Assembly: GCF_023715895.1 (NCBI RefSeq)
Contig: NZ_JAMBOO010000007.1
Coordinates: 1-64,000 of the forward strand
From: Domibacillus indicus
GTDB taxonomy: Bacteria > Bacillota > Bacilli > Bacillales > Domibacillaceae
Reading direction: 5' to 3'
Length of the DNA: 64,000 nucleotides
Shown one piece after another: positions 53,243 to 61,558 of this stretch. The stretch's first letter is position 1, and each line of letters begins with the position of its first letter. The notes beneath the pieces were generated by a model. That model was given only the letters and a program-made list of their open reading frames with translations, searched no databases and was not told the origin of the DNA. The translations under genes were made by a program, and so were the position numbers.

Positions 53243-53371
53243 CAAACAGGCCAGATGGCGGAAGAAAAGCGGGGATTTTTGTGAGCAAAACACACGGTGT
53301 CAAACAAAACCGAACTGTAAAATAGTTTTCTCGAAAAAATTCTGCAATGATCCGGCACTATAGACCATATT

Positions 53372-53545
53372 TTAATCACCCAGTGGTAAATAGTTTTCAG
53401 CAGAATCGTATAACCATTTGCCATTTTTAAAAAGCAGAAATTCATGATTAACGATATTTTCACCGATTTCCATAGTAATCGAAATCGTCCTAATACTATA
53501 CACCATGTATATTTTATCTTCGTGAATATGTTTTACTTTAAACAA
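53372..53545 (-). CDS. hypothetical protein, 57 residues
   Basis: TTG start at 53545 after GGAAGTGAGG. Reads FKVKHIHEDKIYMVYSIRTI, then EFLLFKNGKWLYDSAENYLP. A beta-rich small protein or the C-terminal domain of a larger one; no family recognised. A hairpin AGCTTC/GAAGCT (53632-53649) lies upstream. Confidence 0.5.
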   Translation of the reverse strand: MFKVKHIHEDKIYMVYSIRTISITMEIGENIVNHEFLLFKNGKWLYDSAENYLPLGD

Positions 53546-53789
53546 AATACCCTCACTTCCTTATCATTTCTAATTTCGAAAAATAATATGTCTCAACTTT
53601 TTAATGTAGAACCATAGAAAATCAAAAAAACAGCTTCCGATAAGAAGCTAGTTTGGCAGGGATTAATTACATTACATAGCTAATTCAATTATAGTTGTTC
53701 CCTGCTACCCATACTCAATGAGCGATAATAAAGGTATAAGAAAGCATGGAAATAAGGGTTTTTTATCTTAAAAGATTACTGGGCAGCTT

Positions 53790-54455
53790 CTATTGATTTG
53801 ACCTCTTTTTCACTACTTGCAGTACTTGTTCCAATTCATATTCTAACCTTGGATCAATATATCTTTTGATAGGGGTGCTTAAACTTCCTGTAAACTGTCT
53901 ACTCGCTTGTGCTTCAGCTTCCATCATTAAGATACGGTCCTCTACGCGTGACATCCCATTAGCGATCGTTTCAGAATGGAATGTCACATTCGTTTTTTGA
54001 ATCCGTTTGATCGATTGAGCTATATTGGCTCTCGAAATGAGCATTAATCTTTTTTGTTGAAATTCATGATAGGTTTTTTTTAGTTGATTCAATTCTTCAT
54101 AAAGTGTCTCGGTTTGGCCCTGAAGAATATTCAACTGCTCAGTATAAAGAGTGAGCTGCTGCTGGTGAATCAATTTTTCCTGCAAGGCCAATTTTGCGAT
54201 AAAGTCCTCTCCTTGTTCCACAGCTAATCTTGCCTGCCTGTCCCTTTTTGCAACCAGGCTTTCTGTTTCATTAATTAATGCTTTTTGTTTATTTTCGAGG
54301 TAAATTTGCTGTGCTAATGCCTGTTCCCCTTTTTTGAGCTCCCCTTCCATTTCTCTCATATACTCGTTTAACATCGCAATAGGATTTTCCAGGCTATCGA
54401 GCACGCCGTTTATTCCAGCACTGCCCATCGTTTTTAATCTCTTAAAAATCCCCAT
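53790..54455 (-). CDS. pspA: PspA/IM30-family membrane stress protein
   Basis: 221 residues, almost all coiled coil after an N-terminal amphipathic helix (GIFKRLKTMGSAGINGVLDS). LENPIAMLNEYMREMEGEL, then a long helical hairpin and a C-terminal helix match PspA/LiaH (ESCRT-III fold). It coats and stabilises the cytoplasmic membrane under stress. The ATG at 54455 follows AAGGAG (10-nt spacing). Directly downstream of a small membrane protein gene, as in liaIH-like operons. Confidence 0.9.
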   Translation of the reverse strand: MGIFKRLKTMGSAGINGVLDSLENPIAMLNEYMREMEGELKKGEQALAQQIYLENKQKALINETESLVAKRDRQARLAVEQGEDFIAKLALQEKLIHQQQLTLYTEQLNILQGQTETLYEELNQLKKTYHEFQQKRLMLISRANIAQSIKRIQKTNVTFHSETIANGMSRVEDRILMMEAEAQASRQFTGSLSTPIKRYIDPRLEYELEQVLQVVKKRSNQ

Positions 54456-54456
54456 A

Positions 54457-54870
54457 TTACTCATTCTCCTTCTCAAGTTTTTGTTCTTTCTCCCAGCTGT
54501 CTAAAATGTCCGCATTACTTTGATTTATCGGAGGGCTTGTTTTTGAAGCAGGGACATTCGTGACAAATTGCTGAAACGCATCAGCTTTGTCTTTTTTCTT
54601 GTACCACCTATAGGCGAATATCGCGGCAGTCCCAGCTACAGTAAGGAGGAGCATCATTACAAGCCAGGAAAAGTCACCGCCATGGTGCGGTCCATGCATG
54701 TCTGCATGGAATGCTGGCCCTCCTCCATGGCCTCTCCCCATTTGGTGGGCATATCCATATCGCTCATGACCTTCAGACCTTTCGAAGAGATTTAGAAAAA
54801 AGTTGACTCCAGCAAGCCCTGAAACGCTTACAGTTCCCCAGAAAAGCACTTGCTTTATTTTTTCATTCAC
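54457..54870 (-). CDS. small membrane protein with Gly/His-rich segment, PspA partner
   Basis: 137 residues. GTG start at 54870 with AAAGGGGAG upstream. Two membrane helices (about 8-27 and 66-86) are separated by a Gly/His-rich stretch (GRGHGGGPAFHADMHGPHHG), which could bind metal. Its stop codon abuts the pspA start (TAATATG), so translation is coupled. By position it may be the membrane anchor or sensor for PspA (like LiaI or PspB/C). Not a recognised family. Confidence 0.75.
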   Translation of the reverse strand: MNEKIKQVLFWGTVSVSGLAGVNFFLNLFERSEGHERYGYAHQMGRGHGGGPAFHADMHGPHHGGDFSWLVMMLLLTVAGTAAIFAYRWYKKKDKADAFQQFVTNVPASKTSPPINQSNADILDSWEKEQKLEKENE

Positions 54871-54914
54871 TTGTTTATCTCCCCTTTCTATTGCGTGATG
54901 TATTGATTGTAGTT

Positions 54915-54939
54915 GTGAAAAGTGAAAATTCAGTGAAAA
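54915..54939 (-). repeat. three GTGAAAA repeats in the pspA operon promoter region
   Basis: GTGAAAA at 54915, 54922 and 54933 (TTTTCAC on the coding strand), 45-70 bp upstream of the operon start. It may be the binding site of a response regulator. Confidence 0.4.
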
Positions 54940-55391
54940 TAGATGAATTTCCAGCAAAATTAAGATATATTGCCACTTTTTAGTGCGATTAACTTGCCTT
55001 ATAAAGCTTTATACAGAATTCCTTTCTGAATCTGTCCACGCCTGCCTCAGAGGAGAAGAAGGTTCCGAATCCATAAAAGGAAGAGTCCAGGATGCAAAGT
55101 TCATTCTCCTTTTAAATTATAGGCCCAAACAAAAAAAGCTCCATTTTTATATTAATGAGGCTTTCATACAAAAGTTATTCGTACTCACACAGGGTTGGAT
55201 TTATACCCCCCTTCCCAATTTCACCGATGAGATGAAGCAATCTACTATTCTACTCTGCAAAAAAGTTTAACAATAGAGACAAATGTTTAATCCAATATGC
55301 TTCTTTACTCATATCCTAATAATATAAATCGATTACAAACATTGATTTATAGAACTGCTTCACTACCTTTCTGTAAAGGAGGTGAAATGGT
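54940..55391. other. intergenic region without a supportable gene
   Basis: A 95-codon plus-strand frame (54983-55270) has no ribosome binding site and resembles nothing I recognise. The YjcZ promoter must lie in the right part. Confidence 0.35.
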
Positions 55392-55493
55392 ATGAGTGGT
55401 TATGGTTACAACGGCGGCTTTGCGTTGATTGTAGTTCTGTTCATTCTTTTAATCATCATTGGTGCTTCATTCAAAGGCGGCTACGGCTATTGA
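55392..55493 (+). CDS. YjcZ-family sporulation peptide, 33 residues
   Basis: AAAGGAGGTG lies 7 nt before ATG. Sequence [20 protein letters not shown], then [13 protein letters not shown]: Gly/Tyr-rich ends around one transmembrane helix, the typical YjcZ/YrhK-type small sporulation protein. It probably localises to forespore or spore membranes. Confidence 0.88.
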   Translation: MSGYGYNGGFALIVVLFILLIIIGASFKGGYGY

Positions 55494-55735
55494 TTTAAAT
55501 GGCTGAGCGACATTTCAAAGATTCTTCCAGGGTTCTTAACTGCTTAGAAATGGCGCTCTAGTCAAGCTGCTATTACTGTTTCGATGTCACTTCTACATGT
55601 TACCGTTGCCAACATGAAATACATTTCCTGCTAGCTAATGCTGCTTATTTGGGTGAACATGGTTTATATTTCACCGTAGCGGGTAAATGATTAAAGACAT
55701 GGTCTTTCATTGACCACTTGCCCTAGTTTCTTATA
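55494..55735. other. intergenic region without a gene
   Basis: No credible open frame or RNA signature; only AT-rich sequence between the YjcZ gene and a terminator. Confidence 0.4.
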
Positions 55736-55761
55736 CCGCGGAGTCCCCCGCGGCTTTTTTT
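55736..55761 (+). terminator. terminator
   Basis: CCGCGG/CCGCGG stem with a 6-nt loop, then CTTTTTTT. Confidence 0.8.
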
Positions 55762-55885
55762 ATGCTTCTCTTTATACTTTCTCAAGTACACCCGCTGTCC
55801 TCTTAATCAAGCCCATCCAGCATCCGACGATTTACTTAATAATATTAATCTTCCTATATTCGTTTTGGCTATTAGCACTTAGAAA

Positions 55886-55933
55886 AAAAGCAGGCTTCCT
55901 CTCTTAATCACCAAGGGAGGAAGCCTGCTTTTT
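55886..55933. terminator. bidirectional terminator-like hairpin
   Basis: AAAAAGCAGGCTTCCTC/GAGGAAGCCTGCTTTTT arms. No gene lies immediately left or right; perhaps the end of a lost gene. 55934-56225 shows nothing further. Confidence 0.7.
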
Positions 55934-56225
55934 AGTTTATTTATGAATGCAACATAATATCTGTTATGCTACACTTGTATTCTTGTAATACCAAGTATAT
56001 TACCGTTTAACATATCTTTAATCTTTAACAGGCTTATTTGTGTTTAAAATATTTATTTTTAGTTATTTTTCCTATGGAGAGATCAAATTCAGGCAGAAAC
56101 TCACTGTACTGAATAGAGTAATGAGAATAACGTTACATTCGTTGTTAAGGATATAACAATCCTGTTATTAAGACCAACAAGCTTGTTATCCTTCAGCGGA
56201 ATATAGAATGGGTGTAAATCCAAGG

Positions 56226-56603
56226 TCATTTCTTTTTGTTATCTTTGTCTTTTTTGTCTTTGTCTTTCTTGTCTTTATCTTTCCCGTCTTTGTCTTTCTT
56301 GCCTTTGTCTTTCCCGTCTTTGTCTTTCTTGTCTTTATCTTTCCCGTCTTTGTCTTTCTTATCTTTGTCTTTCCCGTCTTTGTCTTTCTTATCTTTGTCT
56401 TTCCCGTCTTTGTCTTTCTTGTCTTTATCTTTCCCGTCTTTGTCTTTCTTGTCTTTGTCTTTATCTTTCCCGTCTTTGTCTTTCTTGTCTTTGTCTTTGT
56501 CTTTCCCGTCTTTCTCTTTCTTGTCTTTTTCTTTCTCGTCTTTTTCTTCCCAGTCTTTTCCTTTCCGATCTTCTTTTTTGTGTTTAGGCATGTGTTTAGG
56601 CAT
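56226..56603 (-). CDS. Lys/Asp tandem-repeat protein, 125 residues
   Basis: GGAGGGAG lies 9 nt before ATG at 56603. After PKHMPKHKKEDRKGKDWEEK the protein is almost only K, D, G and E: about eight copies of a 10-12 residue unit KKDKDGKDKD, ending KDNKKK. It has no signal peptide, no hydrophobic segment and nearly equal positive and negative charge, so it should be disordered. Repeat-unit length variation (10 or 12 residues) suggests growth by slippage. A spore- or stress-related role is a guess. Confidence 0.65.
   Translation of the reverse strand: MPKHMPKHKKEDRKGKDWEEKDEKEKDKKEKDGKDKDKDKKDKDGKDKDKDKKDKDGKDKDKKDKDGKDKDKKDKDGKDKDKKDKDGKDKDKKDKDGKDKGKKDKDGKDKDKKDKDKKDKDNKKK
56262..56520. repeat. 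30-bp tandem repeats (CTTTCCCGTCTTTGTCTT type)
   Basis: Direct repeats of about 30 and 36 bp, at least seven units, differing at single bases. They encode the KKDKDGKDKD units. There is no spacer structure, so it is not CRISPR. Confidence 0.85.
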
Positions 56604-57198
56604 GTTACATCTCCCTCCTTTCACATTAAATTTTGTTGAGGTAATCATGAGGTAGAAATGAAAAGTGGCTACCTGTTTAAAATTATCCTCATACTACTCT
56701 ATGTAACAAATGGAAATTTTGGTTGCACAATAGTCTATTTTTAAAGATAAATATTATCTTGCATTCAGCTAGTGGCCTATATGATTCAAATATTCTTTAT
56801 GATCAGTCACTACTGGGGCTTGTGGCTACGATTATTTTTGTTTTCTTCTGCAGACAGACAAAGGGAGGAGAAATAATTAGATCTTATATACCTTTTAAGA
56901 ATAAATTGAAACAGATTCTACCGTCCGATAATACCTTAAAAACCACTATGTTTTGGCGGTTGGCGGGCAAAATAGGTCAGGGTTAAGCTGTATAAACAAA
57001 AACCCTTGATAATCAAGGGTTTTTACGTGTTTTATCTTTTAAGTACTAGGCAGATTATCTTCTCCTTCCTAAAATACATGTTTCAGAACATCCTTCTTCG
57101 TTGTAAAGCCTGCTTTCTCGTGTAACTGTCAACTGTCTTTGTACCACAAACAGCATTTGTCATGAATTATTTTTAAAGCTCAAATTCGCTTTAATACT
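56604..57198. other. intergenic region with a terminator-like hairpin
   Basis: An 87-codon plus-strand frame (56723-56986) lacks a ribosome binding site and a recognisable domain. The hairpin AAAAACCCTTGA/TCAAGGGTTTTT (56998-57024) is a good terminator for plus-strand transcription. Confidence 0.45.
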
Positions 57199-59238
57199 TT
57201 ATTCTTTTGCTACATTCACACGACCGGAAAAAAAGACTGCTCCTCCGCCCATATCCGACAAGCGGTCGGGTGTCATGGAGTTGACGAGCTGTTTGGTTCC
57301 CGGTGCATCTGCCCACAGTCCTTGGGATACGACCACACCCGGCAGCACCCCGCTGCCGACCGATACAGTAAGGCGGCATTCTCCGCGCGAATTCCAAACG
57401 CGTACTTGTTCTCCGTCTTCAATCCCGGATGCTTTGGCATCTTCTGCATTCATGTATAACCGGGCTTCTTTTTCAAGCTGGACATGTTTTTCATTATTGG
57501 AAAACGTCGAATTTAAAAAGTTATGATTCGGCGCCGGAATGAATACATAGGGAAGCTTTTCATCTTGCTTAATCGGTACATAAGTAGGCAATGGTGGAAA
57601 GCCATCCTGCTTCATTTTTTCAGAATACAATTCGATTTTCCCGCTTGGTGTCAGCAGTTTTCCTGGAAGAATTGGTTTCACATCTGCTCTTATAAACTGC
57701 TTTTCCGTCAGCGATGTATAATTGATGTGTTTTATAAATGGATTCTCCGGATAATCAAGCGCACGGTCAATCATTTCTTCATCTCTTTCCCGAAACTCCG
57801 GCTCTTCAAATCCCATTTTTTCAGCCAGCAGGCGGAACACTTCAACATTTGATTTAGACTCCCCGTGTGGCCCAATGACCGGCTGCTGAATTTGAACAAA
57901 ATGATGCCAATACGATGTAAAAAAGTCGGTGTTTTCATACGAAGATGAAGCCGGCAGGACAATATCCGCATACTTGGCTGTTTCAGTTAAAAACAGATCA
58001 TGGACGACAAGAAACAAATCTTCACGCTCCAGCCCTTTTCTCACCTTGTTTCCTTCCGGAGCCACAACCGCTGGATTTGTGCTGTACACAAACATGGATT
58101 TAACCGGCTGTTTAAGCCCCGTCAAAGCCCGGCCGATCTGGTTCATGTTAATACGGCGTGTGTTTTTATTTTCGAGAAAATCCGGACGCTGCAGTGCATC
58201 GGAATTAAAAGCCAGATACCCAGCGTTTCCTTTAATGGCTCCGCCGCCCCGCTTCAGCCACTGTCCGGTTAAAGCAGGCAGGCAGGAAATCGTGCGGATG
58301 CACATGCCGCCGTTGTCATGGTGCTGCAGGCCGTTTCCAATGCGGATAAAAGAAGGTGATGTTCTCCCGTATAAACGGGCAAGCGTATAAAGATCATCGA
58401 CTGATACGCCTGTAATCTGCGCAACCGTTTCCGGATCATACTGAACCACATGCTCCCTCAGTTCTTCAAAGCCCACTGTGTATTCTCTTAAAAAGTCTTC
58501 ATCCACTAAATGCTCCGCAAATAAAATATGCATCATGCCAAGCGCGAGTGCCGCATCGGTACCCGGCTTAATCGGGATAAACCAGTCCGCCATCTTTCCA
58601 GTCTGGTTTTGGTGTACATCAATCACCACAATTTTGGCACCGTTTTTCCGCGCTTTTTGCGCGAGCACAACCTGGTGCATATTGGTGCTGACCGCATTCA
58701 CACCCCAGAAAACGATCAGCTTGGCATGAATGGTATCCTCGGGATTTGTTCCTTTGCTGTCTCCCATTGTGTACCGGTAACCCGCTTCACCGGCTGACTG
58801 GCAGATTTTTCGGTCCAGCTGTGATGCACCGAGCCTGTAGAAAAAGCGCCGGTCCATACTTTCCGAATTGAGTACGCCCATGTTGCCATAATAGCTGTAT
58901 GGGAGAATGCTTTCGGACCCATCCGTTTCGATAAGCTCTTTCCAGCGCGACGTTATTGTCTCAAGTGCCTCTTCCCACGTAATCCGTTCAAACCGGCCTT
59001 CTCCTTTTTTCCCAACACGCTTCATTGGGTATGCCAGCCGTTTTTCGTCATAAAGCCGTTCTTTTATGTTGCGAACTTTATTGCAGATACTGCCTTTTGT
59101 AACAGGATGGTTTGGGTCGCCTTCTACCTTTACGATTCTGCCATTCTTTTTGTGGACCAGGAGGCCGCACTGATCCGGACAGTCAAGTGAGCAGACCGAA
59201 GGAAACACGCCATCCGGCTGGTCTTTGTAAGCATACAT
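57199..59238 (-). CDS. molybdopterin oxidoreductase (YyaE-like)
   Basis: About 679 residues. N-terminal 4Fe-4S motif C-x3-C-x3-C-x27-C (VCSLDCPDQCGLL and GSICNK), then ITWEEALETI and a bis-MGD-type domain, ending in a C-terminal MopB beta-barrel (EDGEQVRVWNSRGECRLTV). Similar in layout to B. subtilis YyaE and to single-subunit reductases. Oxidises or reduces a small substrate; unknown. The second ATG (59238) has better spacing to GGAG than the first (59244). Monocistronic, with no electron-transfer subunit adjacent. Confidence 0.85.
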   Translation of the reverse strand: MYAYKDQPDGVFPSVCSLDCPDQCGLLVHKKNGRIVKVEGDPNHPVTKGSICNKVRNIKERLYDEKRLAYPMKRVGKKGEGRFERITWEEALETITSRWKELIETDGSESILPYSYYGNMGVLNSESMDRRFFYRLGASQLDRKICQSAGEAGYRYTMGDSKGTNPEDTIHAKLIVFWGVNAVSTNMHQVVLAQKARKNGAKIVVIDVHQNQTGKMADWFIPIKPGTDAALALGMMHILFAEHLVDEDFLREYTVGFEELREHVVQYDPETVAQITGVSVDDLYTLARLYGRTSPSFIRIGNGLQHHDNGGMCIRTISCLPALTGQWLKRGGGAIKGNAGYLAFNSDALQRPDFLENKNTRRINMNQIGRALTGLKQPVKSMFVYSTNPAVVAPEGNKVRKGLEREDLFLVVHDLFLTETAKYADIVLPASSSYENTDFFTSYWHHFVQIQQPVIGPHGESKSNVEVFRLLAEKMGFEEPEFRERDEEMIDRALDYPENPFIKHINYTSLTEKQFIRADVKPILPGKLLTPSGKIELYSEKMKQDGFPPLPTYVPIKQDEKLPYVFIPAPNHNFLNSTFSNNEKHVQLEKEARLYMNAEDAKASGIEDGEQVRVWNSRGECRLTVSVGSGVLPGVVVSQGLWADAPGTKQLVNSMTPDRLSDMGGGAVFFSGRVNVAKE

Positions 59239-59346
59239 CCCCATTCTCCTAACCTTCTAAAATAGATATTTGTTATTTCATCATAGCGCAGGCGAAAAAA
59301 CCTGACAATAGAGCGGCTTCAGTCTTGCTTTTTCCCAGCATTTCTT

Positions 59347-59790
59347 TTAAGTTAACGATTTAAAATAAGAGTAAAATTTGGTGTCTCTTTGCATGCCGAC
59401 TTTTTCATAAAGCGTCTGCGCAGTTTTGTTATCCTTAGCTGTCTGAAGGGTGACAAATTTGGCTCCTTCACTTTCGCAAAATTGAAAAGCGATGTGCATC
59501 AGTGCTTTGCCGATTCCTTTTTGCCGGCAAGAGGGATGGACGAATAAATCATTCAAGATGTATGCCCGCTGCATGCCAAGCGATGTAAACGTTGAGTACA
59601 GCTGAACAAATCCAGCTGCCTTTTCTTTTTCGTATCCAATAAACACAATCGACTCTTCCCTCTGCAGTCTCTCCTTTAAAAAAGCAGCTGCTCCTTTTTC
59701 ATCACTTGGCTGCTCATAAAACACGCGGTAAGCATCAAATAATGGAGAGAGCACAGGCAGATCCTTCAGCTCAGCTCTTATTATTTTCAT
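59347..59790 (-). CDS. GNAT-family N-acetyltransferase
   Basis: 147 residues. RAELKDLPVLSPLFDAYRVF at the N-terminus, and the acetyl-CoA loop FVHPSCRQKGIGKALM with typical R-x-x-G-x-G/A. YSTFTSLGMQRAYILNDLFV precedes it. A small soluble acetyltransferase; substrate unknown. ATG at 59790 after GGAGGAAG. Confidence 0.88.
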   Translation of the reverse strand: MKIIRAELKDLPVLSPLFDAYRVFYEQPSDEKGAAAFLKERLQREESIVFIGYEKEKAAGFVQLYSTFTSLGMQRAYILNDLFVHPSCRQKGIGKALMHIAFQFCESEGAKFVTLQTAKDNKTAQTLYEKVGMQRDTKFYSYFKSLT

Positions 59791-59906
59791 TTGTCTTCCT
59801 CCCACTTGATTGATAAAAAAGCTTTCTGTTTTATAGTATGGGAAAAAAGTGACATGTTAAGAAGATACAGTTTTTATTATTCCTTCATGTCAGATAGAAG
59901 TGCTTT

Positions 59907-60158
59907 ATGCAGGAAGCACGCGTAATTTATATCAGTACATTTTCGAAAGTGTTTTTGCCATCGATCCGGCTGAGCTATATGATTCTGCCGCCTTCTTCGG
60001 TTGAACAGTACAAGCAGGCTGAGGTGAAAATTTATCTTATCGCTCCTTATTTTTCAAAGGATCTTCCTTCTATTCCTTTCATTCAACTAGGGTTCAGCGG
60101 CCTTTCGCCAGAACAAATACGCTTGGGTGTTCAACTGCTCAAAGAAGCTTGGACATAG
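59907..60158 (+). pseudogene. MocR-type PLP aminotransferase, internally deleted remnant
   Basis: RVIYISTFSKVFLPSIRLSY, then MILPPSSVEQYKQ is the lysine loop of a GabR/MocR aminotransferase domain; it is followed directly by IYLIAPYFSKDLPSIPFIQL and GFSGLSPEQIRLGVQLLKEA, the domain's end. Roughly 80 residues that normally lie between are missing, and no N-terminal part exists. The frame is open because the deletion is in frame. Confidence 0.78.
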
Positions 60159-60198
60159 AGCTTTTATGTGGTGCTTTCGCTTAAATCTTAAAAAAGTT

Positions 60199-60223
60199 GT
60201 TTAAGAGAAGAATAGGCGGGTAT
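60199..60223 (+). promoter_or_regulatory. sigma-B promoter
   Basis: GTTTAA (60199-60204), 13-bp spacer, GGGTAT (60218-60223). This is the sigma-B consensus (GTTTAA-N12/15-GGGTAT), about 50 bp before the KGG gene. Confidence 0.88.
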
Positions 60224-60274
60224 TATTAACACTGTACCACCAGAAATTCTAAGAGAACTGAGGAGGAACTTTTA

Positions 60275-60484
60275 ATGGCTAACAACAATAACGACAAAAT
60301 GAGTCGTGAAGAAGCAGGCCGCAAAGGCGGAGAAGCTACAGCAAAGAACCATGACAAGGAATTCTATCAGGAAATTGGAAAAAAAGGTGGAGAAGCCACT
60401 GCCAAGAATCATGATAAAGAATTTTATCAAGAAATTGGCGAAAAGGGCGGAGAAGCCCGCGCTAAACAACGCGATAACGATTAA
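60275..60484 (+). CDS. KGG-repeat general stress protein (GsiB-like)
   Basis: 69 residues, hydrophilic, with three KGG repeats: MSREEAGRKGGEATAKNHDK, EFYQEIGKKGGEATAKNHDK and EFYQEIGEKGGEARAKQRDN. Members resemble LEA-like, desiccation or starvation-induced proteins such as B. subtilis GsiB, which is one of the strongest sigma-B genes. GGAGGAA lies 9 nt before ATG. The sigma-B promoter upstream fits. Confidence 0.92.
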   Translation: MANNNNDKMSREEAGRKGGEATAKNHDKEFYQEIGKKGGEATAKNHDKEFYQEIGEKGGEARAKQRDND

Positions 60485-60539
60485 TGCCGGTTAAACACCG
60501 AAGATACTCACAAAAATCAAATCGCCATTGATCACATCA

Positions 60540-60578
60540 AAAACGAGCATGCTTCGCTGTTCTAGCATGCTCGTTTTT
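60540..60578 (+). terminator. terminator of the KGG gene
   Basis: AAAACGAGCATGC/GCATGCTCGTTTT stem followed by TTGTG. Loop about 12 nt. Confidence 0.85.
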
Positions 60579-60594
60579 GTGTGCTTTTGGCATT

Positions 60595-60790
60595 TTATAT
60601 TTTAAATCTACTGATTGGTTCTCTTAACTCTAAAGCCATCCGGCTTAAAGCTTCTGCAGAAGCCAACACTTCTTCCATCGCTGCATTTTGCTCTTCAGCC
60701 GAGGCAGCTACATTTTGTATGTTTCCGGCAGCCTGCTCAGAAATTCCGCTCACTCCTTTGATCATTTTCGCAGTCGTATTAAAAACGTTT
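60595..60790 (-). pseudogene. methyl-accepting chemotaxis protein, C-terminal remnant
   Basis: Minus strand reads VFNTTAKMIKGVSGISEQAA, then GNIQNVAASAEEQNAAMEEV and LASAEALSRMALELR. This is the end of an MCP signalling domain. It starts within a few bases of the permease stop codon and has no start of its own; the rest of the MCP is gone, replaced by the ABC operon. Confidence 0.78.
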
Positions 60791-61558
60791 TTTTACGATC
60801 CATTTATAAGAAAAGGCAACCGTTATAATAATCCATACGACTGTTGCTGCTATGCCTTTAAACATTTCTGCTTTATTTAAATGCGAGGAAAGTAATTCTA
60901 TCGCCTGCAGGCTGGCACTGGCTGGATTCAGCCAACCCAACATAGGATGCAGCCCGGCCAGTATTCGAAAAGCAAGAAGACAGGCTATACTGATAAGCGC
61001 AATAACCGCTTGCCCATTAAACAAGGTACTGACCATTGCCGTAAAGGAAACAATAAAAAATACCCAGATCAGATACAAAAGCAAAGCCGGCAGCACCACT
61101 CGAAAAGGAACATTTGTAAACAAATAATCTGTATACAATAGCGAGGCGGCAAATCCAGCTGCCACGCTTAGGGCAGCAGCGGAGCAGCCGGCCGCTATTT
61201 TCCCTCCTATATAAGCTCCCACAGTAACCGGTTTTGTTAAAATGAATTTGAGCATGCCGCTCACTTTATCTGCCTGAATAATTCCCATAGTCGAAACGAC
61301 AATAATGATTAAGCCCATCTGATCAAATTGTGAGGCAAGTGTACCAGCGAGCACTTCATCTCCGCTTTGATTGGTCATCGCCGGATCAATGGTAATTCCC
61401 TGCCCTCCTCCAACTGCTTCCAAAATAGAAGGTAGAAAAAACAGCAGAACAGGCTGAGCAGATCCTAAACCCATGAAGGCGAGCGGCATCCAAATGATTT
61501 TCGCTTCTCTTATTAATTGAATCCACTCTTTATGCCAGATCACGTAAAAAGCATTCAT
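60779..61558 (-). CDS. yxlG: ABC-2 type permease, YxlG-like
   Basis: 259 residues (the same length as YxlG) with six helices. KEWIQLIREAKIIWMPLAFM at the N-terminus; IIVVSTMGIIQADKVSGMLK and FILTKPVTVGAYIGGKIAAG are typical of ABC-2 exporters. Overlaps the ATPase gene by 4 bp (ATGA). With the preceding ATPase and small membrane protein it reproduces yxlEFG order of the B. subtilis sigY operon, whose transported substrate is unclear. Confidence 0.82.
   Translation of the reverse strand: MNAFYVIWHKEWIQLIREAKIIWMPLAFMGLGSAQPVLLFFLPSILEAVGGGQGITIDPAMTNQSGDEVLAGTLASQFDQMGLIIIVVSTMGIIQADKVSGMLKFILTKPVTVGAYIGGKIAAGCSAAALSVAAGFAASLLYTDYLFTNVPFRVVLPALLLYLIWVFFIVSFTAMVSTLFNGQAVIALISIACLLAFRILAGLHPMLGWLNPASASLQAIELLSSHLNKAEMFKGIAATVVWIIITVAFSYKWIVKKRF

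Noticed and set aside
54983-55270. 95-codon plus-strand frame
   Set aside because: No ribosome binding site, no family resemblance; kept only as intergenic region.
56262-56520. Tandem repeats looked at as CRISPR
   Set aside because: Units are contiguous without unique spacers and they encode a regular peptide repeat; no cas genes.
56208-56655. Two long plus-strand open frames opposite the Lys/Asp protein (Phe/Val-rich and Ser/Leu-rich)
   Set aside because: They exist only because the 30-bp repeat has no stop codons on either strand; no ribosome binding site, and the minus-strand frame has one.
56723-56986. 87-codon plus-strand frame with a hydrophobic segment
   Set aside because: No ribosome binding site; could be a remnant but nothing supports a gene.
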